Source: Erythroxylum novogranatense | Lineage: Eukaryota; Streptophyta; Magnoliopsida; Malpighiales; Erythroxylaceae | Direction of reading: 5' to 3' | Length of the DNA: 64,000 nucleotides | NCBI GenBank assembly: GCA_029891385.1 | Contig: CM057232.1 | Location: 70,705,824-70,769,823 of the forward strand | Part shown: positions 22,307-32,220 of the stretch, piece by piece | Layout: every line of letters begins with the position of its first letter | How positions within the stretch are numbered: the stretch's first letter is position 1 | Program-made: the position numbers and the translations under genes | Notes under the pieces: model-generated | Database searches by the model: none | Told to the model about the DNA's origin: nothing | Seen by the model: only the letters and a program-made list of their open reading frames with translations

Positions 22307-23216
22307 TGAAGTGAATCACACGTTAATACAGCATTTAGAAACGATATTAGAATGCACTAGAAGGGGGGGTTGAATTGTGTATTCCCCTTTTTATAAATCT
22401 TTTCAGAACTATTTGTTAGAAATAAAATTCTTTACAGAATTTTTATAGATTCTGATTAGTCAAACTCTTCAATACTGTGTATATAAAAAGTAAGTAATGA
22501 TAAAATTTGAAACTGAAATAGAGATAGAGAGTAAGAGTGGTAGACACGAAGATTTATCCTGGTTCACCTCAAACAGTGGGCTACATCCAGTCCTCAGAGT
22601 TTCTTCTGAGATTTCACTATCTCTTCAAACGTTACAAGTATTCTTTCCACGAGCCTCTTCAGGTCTCTACAACCAGTATTCTTTCACACTTAGCCTCTGC
22701 AGGCTATCTGTACAACTTTTCTTCTCGAAAAATATTTGAACACTCGTTACAGAATAATAGCGCTCAGCTAAATCACTTTTTCTCACGAAGTAATTCTTTT
22801 CACTATTTCGTGTAAGTATTTGTAAGCTCTTTGTGAAACTGTTTTGTGTAACTTTCCGTAAGTTTCAGTAACTTTGCAATCTTCGACTTCGACTTGTATT
22901 TATAGCCTTCATCTCCAACTGCTTCTTGATTCTTGAATCTTGAATCTTTAAAGAAACGGTTAATCAGTTGAGTTCTGTAACTAACTCGAACTGACTCTTG
23001 CGTCTTCTTCTTTTTTGCGTCTGCGTCTGCTTTTGTATTTGCGTCTGCGTCTGCTTTTGTATTTGCGTCTGCGTCTGTTTTGCATTTGCGTCTGCGTCTA
23101 CTTTGCATTTGCGTCTGCGTCTGCATCCGACTTCGTCTGTTTTGTTTTTCTTTGTATTTGAACTCTTTTTGTTATACATCAAAATCATATTTATGTAAAG
23201 TCATGTTGACTTAACA
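22307..23216 (-). repeat. 5' LTR of copia element (minus strand)
   Basis: 910 bp, begins TGTTAAGTCAACATG and ends ...GATTCACTTCA on the minus strand. TATA element at 22896-22906. Contains a GCAGACGCA minisatellite (about 22990-23140) that is longer and more regular than in the partner LTR. Confidence 0.93.
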
Positions 23217-23221
23217 AAGTG

Positions 23222-23422
23222 TGCTAAAGGTCTCTCTCTCCCCTCTATAGATGTTAACCCTTACCTAAACTAAAACTTAAAAAACATGAAGACTCCCAAA
23301 TTAAGATTTATGTCGCTCTTTAAATAGGCATTTTGCCACCGATGAAACATCCTTTAATATTGCCAAGTTTCAGATAATGTCTTATACACCTTAGTTCCAT
23401 CAGGAACATACCTTGGCATACA
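23222..23422. other. Short unique gap, no gene seen
   Basis: About 200 bp between the copia element and the gypsy solo LTR: the second copy of the tandem unit (to 23255), then AT-rich sequence without motifs. Confidence 0.5.
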
Positions 23423-23427
23423 AATCA

Positions 23428-24556
23428 TGTAGAGCCCCCTTACTGCAGGGTACGCACCGGGACGCCCGTGGGTCATCCCTATACATATCTGATGATAAGG
23501 GTGCACTGCGAACGATCACTACTATAATCCACATGGCATCAATGAAATAAAACCGAAATATCAAAATCACTAAAATTTTGAAACCATAACATATTCTCAT
23601 TTCATTTCTTAAAAACCATAATTGTACAAGTTTATCAGTTTTCCAAAGTCTAAATACATTACTCCAAAAAGGAAAAACTGAGACAAAAGTCTAAACTAGG
23701 TCATCCTCAAAATCGATCCCAGCTGACCGACCTGTGTGCCATAACTTTTCTTGCCAACGCGCTCACACGGCAGGAAAAGTCTATCTCTGGAGCTAGGAGT
23801 TTACTATCTGTGTCCTGAAAAATATTTGCAATATTGGGTGAGTTTGCGAACTCAGCGAGAAACCATCATCGATGGTTCACTCAACTCATGCATATACACA
23901 CAATTCGCAGAATATCACATATTAGAACATTCAGAAATATCACATGTGTTATATTTCACAAATATAAGGCGTTTTGCCTTTCATACAATTCATATTTAAT
24001 CATTCATATACAGAATGCACATGTGACACTTTCCATTTTATTACGGTGTTGTGACCGTGCACCTGAACTGTCCCAATGACGGGCACATTAACGGTGAGCC
24101 TAAGGCTCTGAAATACGTTGGGCTTGAATGCCCTGATACGGTGAGCCTATGGCTCTGAAATTTCGTTGGGTTCGAGGCCCTGATGCGTTGAGCTTTAAGC
24201 TCTGAAATACGGTGGTTACTCCGGTCACAACTGTCGTTATCTGAACATGCCTTTATGCATGAATGCCCAAGTCTCAATTCACATTAACTATAATTCATTT
24301 CACAATTTCACATAAATAGCACTTCGATATCAAATTTTCAGTACTTCGGACACCCGTGATCCGAAATCAATCATAAGCAAACACATATAACCCTCCATTA
24401 ACTCCACATGGCATAAATACATAATATTAAACACATAAAGGTTGAGGAATCAACTAGGTTACTCACCCCTAAACTTCCAAGCCAAAATATGAATGTACAA
24501 GGCTAACCCATGCCGAATTACCAATATGCCCATCACATCGATAACGGGATGTTACA
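23428..24556 (-). mobile_element. Gypsy solo LTR with internal deletion
   Basis: Minus-strand LTR with TGTAACATCCCG start (24556) and TGTAGAG complement end (23428), flanked by a perfect AATCA target duplication (23423-23427 and 24557-24561). It is highly similar to the LTR at 26071-28808 but lacks about 1.62 kb corresponding to 27111-28732; the breakpoint is at about 24480. Bounded by host-like flank on both sides, so it is a true solo LTR rather than the 3' LTR of the neighbouring element. Confidence 0.82.
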
Positions 24557-24678
24557 AATCACTTGCTAGGCTATGTGCAAGCTTCCCGTTAATTATTAAG
24601 TTTATAGAGAAGTGTGGACTAAAACATGTTCGTATTTAAGATCATGTTCAATTAAAGATATATTTTCTTCTTATTTTG
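24557..24678. repeat. Duplicated LTR flank, copy 1
   Basis: 122 bp starting with the target duplication AATCA and ending ...CTTCTTATTTTG, nearly identical to 28809-28929, which flanks the other LTR. At 24678/24679 it is joined directly to the inside of a gypsy protease gene. The two copies therefore record a duplication of the insertion locus, not part of the element. Confidence 0.82.
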
Positions 24679-25960
24679 TATTACCGAGAGGTGTACTCAC
24701 CTCTAGCCTATACTGAAACATCTCCCTATCCCCATACAATCTACATGCCACATGCGATGCAATAAAAGAATGCATGGAACCTGGATCTATCAATGCAAAA
24801 ACCTCAAAGCCGGAAATCAGAAGCATACCCGCAACAACATCCGGAGAATCCTGGGCCTCCTACCTAGTCATGGCATAAACCCTAGCCTGGGACTGTGGTC
24901 GGCTGCCACGTCCCTCGGTCCCCACAAAGGAATCTCCAGCTCTACCTCGGCCCTCGGTCCAGTCCACCATCATGACTCACAGACTATCAGATTACCAGAT
25001 CTCCCACTCACAACAGACTGAGCTCCCAAAGTAGCGGGGCAATCCCGAATCAGATGATCCATGGAGCCGCATGCAAGGCAGGCTCCAGTCAACCGCCAAC
25101 ACTCCCCACTGTGCCTCTTGTCGCAATGCACACAAACAGGAGGTGCCTGCCCTGAACCTCTACCACTACCACTGCCAGTCTGCCCAAATCTCCCCTACAA
25201 CAAAACCCGACCGTTCGATCCTCCCAAGACACAAGGTCCCGCTGGCGCCTGCTAAAACTCCTACCAGAGCTACCCTGACTGTCACTCGATCTCTTTCCCC
25301 TAGATCCCTGACCAGTCTCAGTCTGACTCTGTCTCAGAAGCTGCTCAACCCGAATTGCAGCTGCTCTCAACTCAATAAATGTGCCCATATCAGACCGGGC
25401 TAACCTGGTACGAATCTCCAGATTAAGCCCTCCCTCAAATCTCCGGCACCTATCAGCCTCTGTAGCAATCAGAACAGTAGCATATCCCATGAGCTCGTTG
25501 AACTGAACCTCATACTCTGCCACTGTCATCGCACCCTGTCTCAATTCTAGAAACTCCTGCATCTTCATCTCTAGATATACCTTGGGCATATAGTTGTCTC
25601 TAAATGCCCTTAGAAAATCTTCCCATCACAATAAGCAAGACCTGGTGGTGCTGCCCGGGACAGTCTTTCGCCACTGATAAGCTGGGCCCTGCAGGAGAGA
25701 TACTGCATAGTCAAATCTCTCCTTTGCATCACAATCCATCCAGTCAAGACTCGCTCGATCCTCTCCACCATCCTCACCTCGGAGGGTGCATGCCGCCATA
25801 AAAGTCTCATGACCCCCACACATGATCTATCATACCTCCTCTCCCGTCTCACGGGAACTCTATGAGGCTGCTCCTCAAATCGAGGCACTGAGGACTCCCT
25901 ACTAGCTTCGACCGATCCATGGTCAGCTGGTTGATCTACCTGATCACCAAGGATGGATGA
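24679..25960 (-). pseudogene. Gypsy gag and protease start, frameshifted
   Basis: Minus-strand gag in several frames: the capsid region (CDAKERFDYAVSLLQGPAYQW, then LELRQGAMTVAEYEVQFNEL and RFEGGLNLEIRTRL), an Arg/Ser/Gln-rich stretch, and a zinc-knuckle pair with an intact CLACGSMDHLIRDC motif (about 25090-25045). Protease follows with ALIDPGSMHSF (about 24800) after a TAG stop, and breaks off at VSTPLG near 24690. Frameshifts inside gag make it non-functional. Confidence 0.8.
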
Positions 25961-26052
25961 CCTATAACAAAACCATAATTCTGATCAATTTCTACTTTTC
26001 TCATAACAATTCAAGCCTAAAAATACACTATGCCCAACAGATGCCAAGCCAT

Positions 26053-26064
26053 GCTCTGATACCA
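26053..26064 (-). promoter_or_regulatory. Primer binding site of gypsy element
   Basis: Minus strand TGGTATCAGAGC, complementary to initiator tRNA-Met, six bases after the 5' LTR end (GCGCTACA, TTTAGG spacer). Confidence 0.85.
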
Positions 26065-26070
26065 CCTAAA

Positions 26071-28808
26071 TGTAGCGCCCCCTTACCGCAGGGTACGCAC
26101 CGGGACGCCCGTGGGTCATCCCGATACATATCCGACTACGAACGATCACTACTATAATCCACATGGCATCAATGAAATAAAACCGAAATATCAAAATCAC
26201 TAAATTTTTGAAACCATAAGATATTCTCATTTCATTTCTTAAAAACCATAATTGTATAAGTCTATCAGTTTTCCAAAGTCTAAATACATTACTCCAAAAA
26301 GGAAAAAATGAGATAAAAGTCTAAACTAGGTCATCCTCAAAATCGATCCCAACTGATCGACCTGTGTGCCATAACTTCTCTTGCCAACGCGCTCACATGG
26401 CAGGAAAAGTCTATCTCTGAAGCTAGGAGTCTACTATCTCTGTCCTGAAAAATATTTACAATGTTGGGTGAGTTTACGAACTCAGCGAGAAACCATCATC
26501 GATGGTTCACTCAACTCATGCATATACACACAATTCGCAGAATATCACATATTAGCACATTCAGAAATATCACATGTGTTATATTTCACAAATATAAGGC
26601 GTTTCGTCTTTCATACAATTCATATTTAATCATTCATATATAGAATGCACATGTGACACTTTCCATTTTATTACGGTGTTGTGACCGTGCGCCTGAACTG
26701 TCCTAGTGACGGTCACATTAACGGTGAGCCTGAGGCTCTGAAATACGTTGGGCTTGAATGCCCTAATACGGTGAGCCTATGGCTCTGAAATTACGTTGGG
26801 CTCGAGGCCCTGATGCGTTGAGCTTTAAGCTTTGAAATATGGTGGCTGTTCCGGTCACAACTGTCATTATCTGAACATGCCTTTATGCATGAATGCCCAT
26901 GTCTCAATTCACATTAACCACAATTCATTTCACAATTTCACACAAATAGCACTTCGATATCAAATTTCCAGGACTTTGGACACCCGTGGTCCGAAATCAA
27001 TCATAAGCAAACACATATAACCCTCTATTAACTCTACATGGCATAAATACATAATATTAAACACATAAAGGTTGAGGAACCAACTAGGTTACTCACCTCT
27101 AAACTTCCGAGCTACTGCCGGGAAGTTTCAGTTATGTCGGAAGATCGACGCTCCACTTGAGCCTCTAAAACAATCAAAATATACAACATTATCAATTGCA
27201 CAATTTACAATAGTCAATAATGCACATGCAGCGAATGAATCATGTACTATACATGTTTATGACATTCCCGATACTATTCCCGAATCTTTCCAAAAGTCAA
27301 ACTCCAAGACATAGGAACTGTCTTTATATCGAAATCAAATTCACTATTCAATTGCCATCCGATTTTGAGAACTTTCGAAATTGGTTCTGTTCCATTCTTA
27401 AAAATTTGAAATTTTTAGTCTCTAACTTGCAATCAATCAAAAACCAACTCATTGGGAATTAAACCTCAAAATTCATCACATAGGAGAAACAAATCACCTT
27501 CGAAAAATTGGGCGTCCTTGCCGTGGCGCAAGATCGCTCGCCGCAACAAGACCCCTCGTATGTGTCGCGGCGCATGCGTTAGCTCTCCTCGCGGCGTGCC
27601 CGCTTACTCTCGCCGCGGCGTGCGTTTCCGCTCGTCGCGGCGTGCGAAAAGGGAATTGCTTGCCACGACGTGTGATGAACACGTCGCGACGTGCAAACCC
27701 AGAAACACGCCCGAAACCCAGATTTCTCAGTTCTGTCGAGTTTTAATCCATCTATTCTCTTTAAAAACACTCCAACACAACTCAATATACTCAAAACAAT
27801 TAATCCATAAGCTCAATCCCATCAAATAACCATTATTCTTCAATTACCCAAAATTAAAACAAGAAATTTCTCAAATCCATATCATTCGAAACTCATACTA
27901 TTTCCAATCCTCAAATAATCTAATTAATCCACAAATCAAACAATCTAAAACAAAAGGAGAAAGAGCTTACTTGATTTTAAACCTTCAAACCTTCAAAAAT
28001 CACTTCAAATCTCCAACCCTTAAACTCAAACAACACCCACGGTTTCCCTTCAAACCAACACCCATCATCATCTTCTCCAACCCAAGCTTAAGGATAAGTT
28101 ATGGATGAAGAAGGAAGCAATTTAGCAAGAGGGAAAATGGAAGGAATCAAACAAACAAGGAGATCCACAAAGAGAAGAAGAAGAAGAAATGGTTTTTCTA
28201 GAGGGAGCAAGCTTTGTGGAAGACAAATTTGAATGAGCAAGGGTTTTAAACAAAAGAATTAAGGACTAAGGCATGTTTGGCAATTCTTTTGCCACATGCC
28301 CACTTCTTAGGGTCTAAAAATCCAATTCTTATTCAAATTTTCTCTCAATTTCACAAAGGCTCTAAATAATAAATCCTAAAATCATAACTCTAATAATCTT
28401 GTGCCATTTGTCAATCAATTTTGGAACCGGAATCCAATTTACCAGTCATTTGGTTATTTTTCGGTCCGGACCCATAACTCTAAAAATTTCAAAAAATTTC
28501 CTAAAATCCTCAAAAATGGGAAATAAATGGTCATACACTCCACTTCCATTTTTCAAACCTCTAGAATTCAAGTTTCACTCCAATTCAATACCCAAGCACA
28601 TTCTATACAAAAATCACATAATTTCCAATTAACACAATAATACCGGGAATATGTCATACATGCATGTATACTCATATGCTTGTGCAACAATAAGCATTTA
28701 TCAATAAATATAGAGGCTAAAATGCATAACATGCCAAAATATGAATGCACAAGGCTAACCCATGCCGAATTACCAATATGCCCATCACATCGATAACGGG
28801 ATGTTACA
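26071..28808 (-). repeat. 5' LTR of truncated gypsy element
   Basis: 2,738-bp LTR on the minus strand. It includes a GC-rich block with repeated CGTCGCGGCGTGC-like motifs (27515-27700) and a purine-rich transcribed-leader-like stretch (about 28160-28200 on the minus strand reads as CTTCTTC-rich). The homologous solo LTR at 23428-24556 lacks both. Confidence 0.85.
27515..27700. repeat. GC-rich TCGCGGCG/TCGCGACG motif array in LTR
   Basis: About eight imperfect copies of a motif near CGTCGCGGCGTGC, about 20-25 bases apart, in otherwise AT-rich DNA. The last copy is the perfect palindrome CACGTCGCGACGTG. The same motif occurs in the LTRs of the unrelated-ended gypsy element at 32221-45520. Confidence 0.78.
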
Positions 28809-28929
28809 AATCACTTACTAGGCTATGTGCAAGCTTCCCGTTAATTATTAAGTTTATAGAGAAGTGTGGGCTAAAACATGTCCGTATTTAAGATCATGTT
28901 CAATTAAAGATATATTTTCTTCTTATTTT

Positions 28930-29999
28930 GACTTATACAACTTTTCAAATCTTAGCCAAACTCATTCCCAAGTAACATATCCAAAATTACCTAAAATAAG
29001 TTAAATAAAACAGAATAAGTACCAAACTAAGGTAATTTAGATTAAAAAATAGCAAAATACTAAGTAACATATATGTAACCTACACGTACGTCATTCACCA
29101 TATATCATCTACCCTCCTTTAGCTTTATTATGATTTTCATCATATGAACCAATATTGCCAGCCAAATTGTCATCATTGACATCGTTATTTTGAATGATGC
29201 TTTTTTTCATAACTCTTTTCATATTCAACTCATACATTTTTAAAAGTATTCTTTATATTTACTTCATCAGTGATGCACGTCGAACACACCAGAAAATAAA
29301 AAACTAGCTATATATAACTAAATTTGTAGTAGTGGTGAAAAAGGATCGTATCTATAGAGAATGTTTGTTTTACTTTTGTAATAAATAAATCAATATTTAG
29401 AATGGAGGGGATTTAATTGAATTTAATTAACAAAATAAAGTAAAGCTAAACTATTGAAGGTAACTAGAATTAATTAATGGGTTTTGAATCCAGTTCGTGG
29501 TTCAATCTCAACCTTCACATAAATGTCCATAATCAATCATCATGTTATTCTCGTACCTCTCTTTGAAGTTATTAGTCGTAGACTAATAACATACTCAATT
29601 AATTTCAATTATCCCTTAGGTTATATTTAGCTACAATAAACTCTTTACTTAGGTTTAGCTATTAGACAACTTAGAATAATCTCTCCATATTTAGTGTGAC
29701 AACTACATTAAAGAATAGGAAAATAGGTTAATCTAGGGAACAACCACATAATCTCAGATCATTTAACCTATGATATATTATCCATAATGATGGAAGACCA
29801 TTAATTTGCCACATATGAGTCAGAGTTACAACAATTAGGCATTATAATCTAAATTCTAGCAATGAGTCCATACATGAATAATCTAATAGGCCTATCTAAA
29901 TCATTCATACATAAATCTAAAACATTAAACATAGAATAACATAGAAGATCCTAAAAGAGAGTTAAAAACAACATCACTAGCTTAATCAATGCCAAAACA
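28930..29999. other. AT-rich DNA, no gene recognised
   Basis: No coding potential. Contains a perfect small hairpin GTTATTAGTC-GTA-GACTAATAAC (29568-29590) and a stretch from about 29280 that looks like non-coding repeat DNA, but I cannot assign it to a family. Confidence 0.5.
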
Positions 30000-31440
30000 T
30001 GCTTGTCGGTTTCGATATCCCCTTTGAACTTATATTTTCATAACATTGTGAAGCATCTAAACTTTTATTCTTATTTTTAGTAGCCCAAGCAGAACTGGTT
30101 CTTCTCCATCAAAAGTTACCTAATAGCTTGACCTTTAAAAGGCTCGTTAAAGCCTTTAATATTCCAAAAAATCACAAGAGAGGGTCACCAACCCCCTTTA
30201 GATTTCCTTCTTTTCCTCCCTAAACTTCTGTTAGATGCAGGAGTGAATTGTTCATTCAAAATTTATATTTCATTAGGAAAACCTTCCTTAATGAGCGGCC
30301 TCTTCTTCATGATCATTTTTAGGATGTTCTACACCAGTTTTTTCCTTGTAGCTAGATGGATCATTGTTATGATTTTCAGGTTGAGCCTCACTTTCTACCA
30401 TAAAAGCATTCTAATCTTTAGAAATTGTGCCAATTGAATTGGTTTTTGTTTTTGTAGTTTTTAGTTCTTCCAATGTCCCCATTAACTTATTCTAATCTCT
30501 TCAAGATAACAATCTCCCAGTTGGCTTCCATACTTATTGTCCCATTTGAGGTTTCCAATCATAGGATAGCTTAATTTTAGCTTTAATAAGTTCATGTGCA
30601 ATACTGAGTTTCATAATAGGCAAGAATTCAGATAGTGATTTATTGGGATTTATCTCCACACATGCTCGAGCATAAGATACTTTTTCAAGCTTAGTAGTGG
30701 CTAAGTCGAACGCCATTGTTTTTCCCATTGCACTAGCCAAAATGCTTAAGCCATCTATAGACCAATACTTAAGAGGAAAGTTGTGGAAGTTGATCCATAA
30801 AGGTATGAATTCAATATTATTTTTGTCAAATTCCAAACATGTCACCCATTTTTTTAACAAACATGGGTTGTCCACTCACTTGTCAAGGGGCTGATCCCAA
30901 TATCTTACACTCACTATCATCATCTAAAAACTTGAATAGAAAAGCATCCTTCTCAGTGAGTAGAATTCTACACAACCCCTTGTTATCCTATCTGGATTAA
31001 GCCCAAAATTGCATGAAAGGGAAAGTTGGCCTTTTGTTTAAAAAGAAGCCTACTATAGAGTTTAGCTCCTTCATAGAGAAGCTCGAGATGAGGAGATACT
31101 ACACCATCAACCAAAGTGGAAGATAAATGCTTAGGCTTAGTTAAGAAGGTTTCAGAAGAAACTACATTACTCCAAGATTTCCCAACACCATTTGAATTTT
31201 CATGTTTTTACTTGCATAGATCCCTCGCAATGTTGACATTTAATGATTCTTAAATAGTAGGAAAATGGTTCTGCATTACTTCTAAAGGAGAGGAGCCTCC
31301 TTCTTGCAAGAGTATAAAGTTACCTGAAAACTTTTTAGAGCCCGTCAAAATTTCAACCTCAAGAGGAAAGTTATTAATATAGGATGGAGAGTTACTATTC
31401 ATCTGAGAGCCTCCAGGTTTTTGTATAAATTTTATATTAA
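30000..31440 (-). pseudogene. L1-type LINE relic (ORF1 DUF4283 and start of ORF2)
   Basis: Minus strand. An open stretch 30875-30534 shows the DUF4283-like ORF1 domain of plant L1 elements (IPLWINFHNFPLKYWSIDGL, ASAMGKTMAFD, YARACVEINPNK). More N-terminal ORF1 sequence is recognisable in broken frames up to about 31440. Downstream, near 30120-30175, the frame reads FWNIKGFNEPFKGQAIR, the usual opening of the ORF2 endonuclease. RT is absent and numerous stops are present. A plant L1 inserted on the minus strand and 3' truncated by later events is the simplest reading. Confidence 0.78.
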
Positions 31441-31519
31441 CTTAATCTTTTCTATTGTTATAAGGATTGATTAGGGTTGTAGAAGAGATATTACCATATG
31501 CCACTCATCATATGTATTT

Positions 31520-32220
31520 CAGATACATAACATAATTAACATATGAATTGGAAGGGAAAGGATTTGCGGAAGCAATTTTAAAATTATGCCTAGTCAACTT
31601 ACGTTGAAGATTTCAATGAGCAGATGAAAAAACTCAATAAAATAAAAACTAGATGTGCTTCATCATTGCTTGAATGTCCTAAAGAAAGGTTGGCAAGATG
31701 TTACCAATCCTTTGAATCGAAATGCCTGATTGTTGATAACAATATGAGTGAAATTTTTAGTGGATGGATCTTTTCAACAAGAGATAGGCTATTTACCAGC
31801 ATGCTTGAAACCATTAGAATTATAGTGATGAAGAGACATATATATAGGAGAGAATTTTTGCATGGTTAGAAGTCAGATGTTGCACTAAAGATTATAAAGA
31901 AATTGGAGAAAAATAAGAAAGATGGAATGCATTGGAGAATAGTTTGGAATTGTGATGGAGCATATGAAGTGCTAAGGGTGTTGCAAGCATATTGGATTGG
32001 TTTATGTAGTTGTTAGGCATGGGAACTTTATGGATATCCTTGTAAGCATGTTATAAGTGTTTTTCACCATTCTAAGCAACAGTTGGAGGCATTTATAGAT
32101 GATTGCTATAAGAAGTCTAAATTCCTCACATTGTATAACTATGTGTTTCAACCTATTAAAGGTGTAATTTTCTAGCCTACTTTTGATGGGGAAGTAATAA
32201 ACCCCCACCCAAAAGAGTTA
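31520..32220 (+). pseudogene. Mutator-like (MULE) transposase relic, C-terminal half
   Basis: Plus-strand remains of a MULE transposase: the region before the zinc finger (KCLIVDNNMSEIFSGWIFST, LFTSMLETIRIIVMKR) and the SWIM finger CSC-x-AWELYGYPCKH (about 32005-32055) with CxC and CxH ligands kept. A stop follows the CSC and another follows MKRHIYRREFLHG. It is cut at 32220 by a gypsy element (target duplication AGTTA); the frame resumes at 45521. The N-terminal catalytic DDE part is missing. Confidence 0.85.

Larger units (their letters stand above)
13947..23216 (-). mobile_element. SIRE-like Ty1/copia element, complete ends, decayed coding
   Basis: A 9,270-bp LTR retrotransposon on the minus strand with a perfect 5-bp target duplication AAGTG (13942-13946 and 23217-23221). 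LTRs are at 13947-14822 and 22307-23216. Order on the minus strand: LTR, PBS complementary to initiator tRNA-Met, gag with UBN2-type domain, protease, integrase, RT, RNase H, an additional large ORF, polypurine tract, LTR. This is copia order (integrase before RT), and the additional ORF 3' of pol is a SIRE/Maximus trait. Multiple stops and frameshifts in gag, pol and ORF3 make it non-autonomous. A second member in the opposite orientation lies at 49220-58508. Confidence 0.93.
24679..28808 (-). mobile_element. Gypsy element truncated inside protease
   Basis: Minus strand: 5' LTR (28808 to 26071, 2,738 bp), primer binding site (26064-26053), gag and the first part of protease, then an abrupt end at 24679. 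RT, RNase H and integrase are absent. Beyond the break lies a copy of the flank otherwise found to the right of the 5' LTR. LTR termini TGTAACATCCCG/...GGGGGCGCTACA are typical of plant gypsy. Confidence 0.82.

Noticed and set aside
22998..23198. Open frames on both strands rich in Cys/Val or Gln/Thr/Asp
   Set aside because: By-products of the GCAGACGCA minisatellite in a copia LTR; the same holds for frames near 49238-49451 and 57569-57859.
24557..24678. This stretch as the polypurine tract and internal 3' end of a gypsy element
   Set aside because: It has no purine run, begins with the AATCA target duplication, and is the same as the outer flank at 28809-28929.
29280..29990. Possible non-coding transposon or TRIM with recurrent plant repeat look
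   Set aside because: No terminal repeats, primer site or target duplication could be defined, so it is left as unassigned DNA.
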